From Bacteroidota bacterium (GTDB lineage Bacteria > Bacteroidota > Ignavibacteria > UBA10030 > UBA8401), in the NCBI GenBank assembly GCA_005792285.1, contig SXSI01000047.1, positions 102,058-166,057 of the forward strand: a DNA stretch of 64,000 bases, in the 5' to 3' direction. Shown here in pieces: positions 63,401 through 64,000 of the stretch (its first letter is position 1; each line of letters starts with the position of its first letter). Position numbers and translations under genes: made by a program. The notes beneath the pieces were generated by a model. The model was not told the origin of the DNA. It searched no databases and was given only the letters and a program-made list of their open reading frames with translations.

Positions 63401-64000
63401 GCAGTCGCAGTTCCTTCAGGAGTAGTAACTGTAACTGTCCCACTTGCTCCATTGCCAACAGTAGCAGTTATTGTAGTATCATTTGTAATAGCAAATGTAG
63501 AAGCATTAGTTCCGCCAAATTTTACAGAAGTTGCTCCTGTAAAATTTGACCCCTTTATTGTAACAACATCACCGGTTTTTGCAATTGTTGGGAAGAAGGA
63601 TGTTATCACTAAACTTTTCTTTGTCGTAAATTTATTTCTTAAACTCCAACTACTTGTGTCGGTATCTTTTATAGAACGAACCCTCCAATAAAATGTTTGT
63701 CCCCCTTCTATTCCAGAAACCGAAAATATTGTATCACTCGTAAACTGAATTATTTCCAACCTCGCAAATAAAGAATCTTTCGATAATTGTAAATGATATT
63801 TTTTAGCCGAATCTGCTTTTGACCAAGTAAACGAAATTGTACCAATTAAATTTGTAGTATTATTAGGTGGATTAGCTAAATTTGGTGGAAATAAAACAAA
63901 CCCTATATTTCTGTAAACTGAAATTGTGTTTGAACCATTATTCGTAACAGAAATATCAACCTTTCCATCTCCATCTAAGTCTTCTATTGAAATACCAAAC
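57460..64000 (-). CDS. giant multi-domain T9SS-secreted protein, 5' end beyond window
   Basis: The frame stays open to the right edge; the track's TTG start at 63759 is not the true start. The extra 80 residues contain an FG-GAP/VCBS repeat (IEDLDGDGKVDISVTNNG). Counting from that TTG: IPT/TIG about 50-125; a BNR/sialidase-like propeller with eleven S-x-D-x-G-x-x-W/F Asp-boxes about 160-665; an unnamed beta domain about 705-880; an IPT domain (from 889) with a WD40-like propeller inserted about 922-1213; alternating FN3-type domains to 1775; two dockerin-like repeats about 1780-1845; a cohesin-like domain about 1870-1985; a T9SS type A sorting domain 2006-2099 (NYPNPFNPST). Probably cell-surface or released; the ligand is unknown. 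Confidence 0.9.
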   Translation of the reverse strand, partial: FGISIEDLDGDGKVDISVTNNGSNTISVYRNIGFVLFPPNLANPPNNTTNLIGTISFTWSKADSAKKYHLQLSKDSLFARLEIIQFTSDTIFSVSGIEGGQTFYWRVRSIKDTDTSSWSLRNKFTTKKSLVITSFFPTIAKTGDVVTIKGSNFTGATSVKFGGTNASTFAITNDTTITATVGNGASGTVTVTTPEGTATAFGFIIPTAPPVYSWTKLNGPTGGAFKKLEFAGNTFYAQVEGHLFRSGDDGLNWYELTFGINNEIETSDFLIKGNKIIASTWYNVIKISDDAGVNWKTITLPNGVNISNINFASNGTTIIGSSGSDYYLSNDTGNTWGAKLSLLGNPHIEKIVSNSNLVLLKTANKIYKSIDNGVNFVETNTGLQSTYISFISSVNNKFYTSLNSALYTFNEVSNSWSLISNNFSARILTGNSEGTKLFSIFFDGLYESTDNGANWIKLSNKITDEINYYEIKTLIYSKSNFYTGTSIGVYKYTTIWNLISKGLTATTQEAIYHNGNTLFAAHYGSSLLKSTDGGNNWSAVNLDATKKDYYIRYIIGWNGKIIAASGNNLFFSNDNGITWSDKTNLITFDGYLINIDTSGNNLYVFKSDSKIYRSSDNGNTFTQLSGVVYPTNNINRFEVVGNSIYLLSWNMPMYVSKDEGKSWQQISNIGAASTVQNGLFENGLIVVYSSDGIYFSINDGNSWTKSNTTYNWFSSIARVKNFLVSTTWDEVLVSADNGMNWSNVTGIRKLNSQGNSITNDQSDVYIGLWSKGIWKRPISELIQVPTQTGIVTQWNFNQGVNYSPAVGTGTVSTIGNTAASITEPGAPWGNLSDGLSYSLSQFPTQSTNNGQAGVKFSVATINFDSIKLHIDWFPTIGSPNKIKFEYNISMPEQWTEFGNITAQNAQWFFLDYNFPQSASNNPNFAIRAVAMFDGSGYTGVNSGYNTNATWKFDNVTILGRSLNVGPNTQITSFTPSSGNVGTVVNIKGSGFNNLNSVGFLGDMAKEKSHTSSKQIVSVASKSGDLIVIGKSDNSVDLYSIKSNSILNSYPIPNGNITSIVMTNESQNFMVGRDNGNVSFYSTLNGFIAEVNAGGKVKAMASGGFGGNSYLAVAASNPNELRMYSVSNQQLRSTLAVPMEIKSIAMSMDGEMIFVGGDNGIIKVYKFQNQQLTYEKDIVGQSGTITALAADWSRQFIISGSSGKEIRILNFSTGNEIKKITSPSINEISSVGILFDNAVFYATSDSTIFFFDYPSGNIKSTHGYHSKKITSSASSFDRKYVITGGEDNLLNIIRVGANATTYTKISDTEINAPVPINARTGRIIVGTMEGPPAISATDFTVAPGYDAPNLQQPTNFTVDLVMPFTFRWSKNAVYEKYELQVLDTITTLTQQLYAITSDTFYTVLPADLQQNKKYNWKVRGIKGSDTSTFSAVWEFRTKKIYSGPLVNILSVVSKIHSGNININYLLAGDTSHEVNLHFYYSDTKGISWKKLTGLNKTLVNIFPIKNPVTDTVIWNSRIDAPQVEGDTIYIGTRVAFGSDTSDRVISNSFSLDNRAPQFSGVANVISNPNGGAVTISWNKAVEKFGPVTYSVYVNKGDSTGLFAVVPQNITDTTYSATNLTNFNAYYFAVRVKDNIGNSDSNKVIKKGTPGKLVSMKNVTVLKKLNKDTVQFSYSYSSASGDTVSLSFDYSFNAGATWIKAASIIGKTTKLVGVDSQSTLIWLSRNDANNTESKGMKLRVLATGLTGTSTPAISDSFTIDLKAPLFQGIQVALNNSKNIPGSVILSWTPASDLSQPITYRVFMAETSKVYNYNSPNATSTSDTTLITKLQTATYYYFTMWATDSFGNTDSNKVEKVYLTEFLGDYTFDGFITPQDLAIFVKGWKERDLKVADIGPITGKIPKVTSLRDGKINIEDLSVFLLMWNWAFDNSRSGGLNLAGISKDQQSRKQQYRLNTTNEIVIKRGESKGIPFKLSGMKSVDAISVALQFNPEAVRIDSIVPGIMWGDRKNIILLDRTQNEKGVVDVAIANFGNTQFDSEIEQTSIVVYVTALQQQRNQKINGFIEAYDLQNNHTLNSTIEFSITDRPKIPLQFDLSQNYPNPFNPSTTIEFQLPEASLVSIVIFDVLGREVAELVNAEKSIGYHSITWNSNVTTGVYYYIMRTKNLSGDNFKSNIKKMLILK

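Noticed and set aside
1-64000. CRISPR arrays, insertion sequences, prophage genes, rRNA genes, toxin-antitoxin pairs
   Set aside because: I looked for direct-repeat arrays, transposase motifs, integrases and rRNA segments and saw none. The window is almost entirely core and envelope genes.

Overview
The window is a compact, AT-rich bacterial chromosome segment with no mobile element, CRISPR array or rRNA. It suggests a Bacteroidota/Chlorobi-group organism, most likely Ignavibacteriota-like. The reasons are: a giant secreted protein ending in a type A T9SS (Por secretion) sorting domain with the NYPNPFNPST motif; many 'LFSQ/LFAQ' signal peptides and lipoboxes; an Hc1-type histone H1-like protein; fused E1 alpha/beta subunits; and promoter-like sequences of the form TTG-N19/20-TAnnTTTG. 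The taxonomy is inference. No gene-free stretch exceeds about 300 bases.

Layout: (1) 1-3286, minus strand: the translation cluster rplM-rpsI-rpsB-tsf, then a terminator, then pyrH, which is cut by the left edge. (2) 3363-12855, minus: one operon (lpdA, lipB, fused bkd-type E1, E2, lipA, pdhA, pdhB, pdhC) encoding two 2-oxoacid dehydrogenase complexes, one E3 and lipoate synthesis. (3) 13018-15937: a zinc-ribbon protein and rpsU (plus strand), then a dipeptidase, an Hc1 histone-like protein and a CPBP-family membrane protein (minus). (4) 16032-20275, plus: an iron operon: double-FeoA protein, FeoB, FeoB-associated Cys-rich peptide, outer-membrane barrel, monohaem c-type lipoprotein and a DUF59 protein. 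Two related palindromes flank its promoter. (5) 20318-23263, minus: ychF, an FkbM methyltransferase, dinB. (6) 23374-28281, plus: ccdA, a DHH phosphoesterase, pepA, pdxA, ftsE. (7) 28278-38697, minus: an 11-gene run from rsmB to nfu, including threonine catabolism (tdh, kbl), two membrane acyltransferase paralogues, rmuC, aat, purC and mrp. It lies directly behind the rpmE terminator. (8) 39022-41078 minus (tsaD, mltG) and 41162-45340 plus (dacB, M28 peptidase, prmA, ppx). (9) 45314-50765, minus: cysteine desulfurase, an ECF sigma/anti-sigma/Spy-like trio, a Wzi-like barrel and TerC. A tRNA-Leu(CAG) follows on the plus strand. (10) 50987-57335, minus: a TonB energy-transduction cluster (ExbB, two ExbD, TonB) continuing into a small membrane protein, a PstS-like lipoprotein, a TPR protein and a lipoprotein. 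(11) 57460-64000, minus: the giant multi-domain T9SS substrate, whose 5' end lies beyond the right edge.

Most of the window is housekeeping. The parts most worth attention are the iron operon with its operator pair and envelope cytochrome, an IPT domain in the giant protein that appears to be split by an inserted beta-propeller, the rpsU gene with a full-length Shine-Dalgarno and TTG start, the terminators placed immediately upstream of pyrH and rsmB, and a set of promoters that predict leaderless mRNAs for tsaD and dacB.
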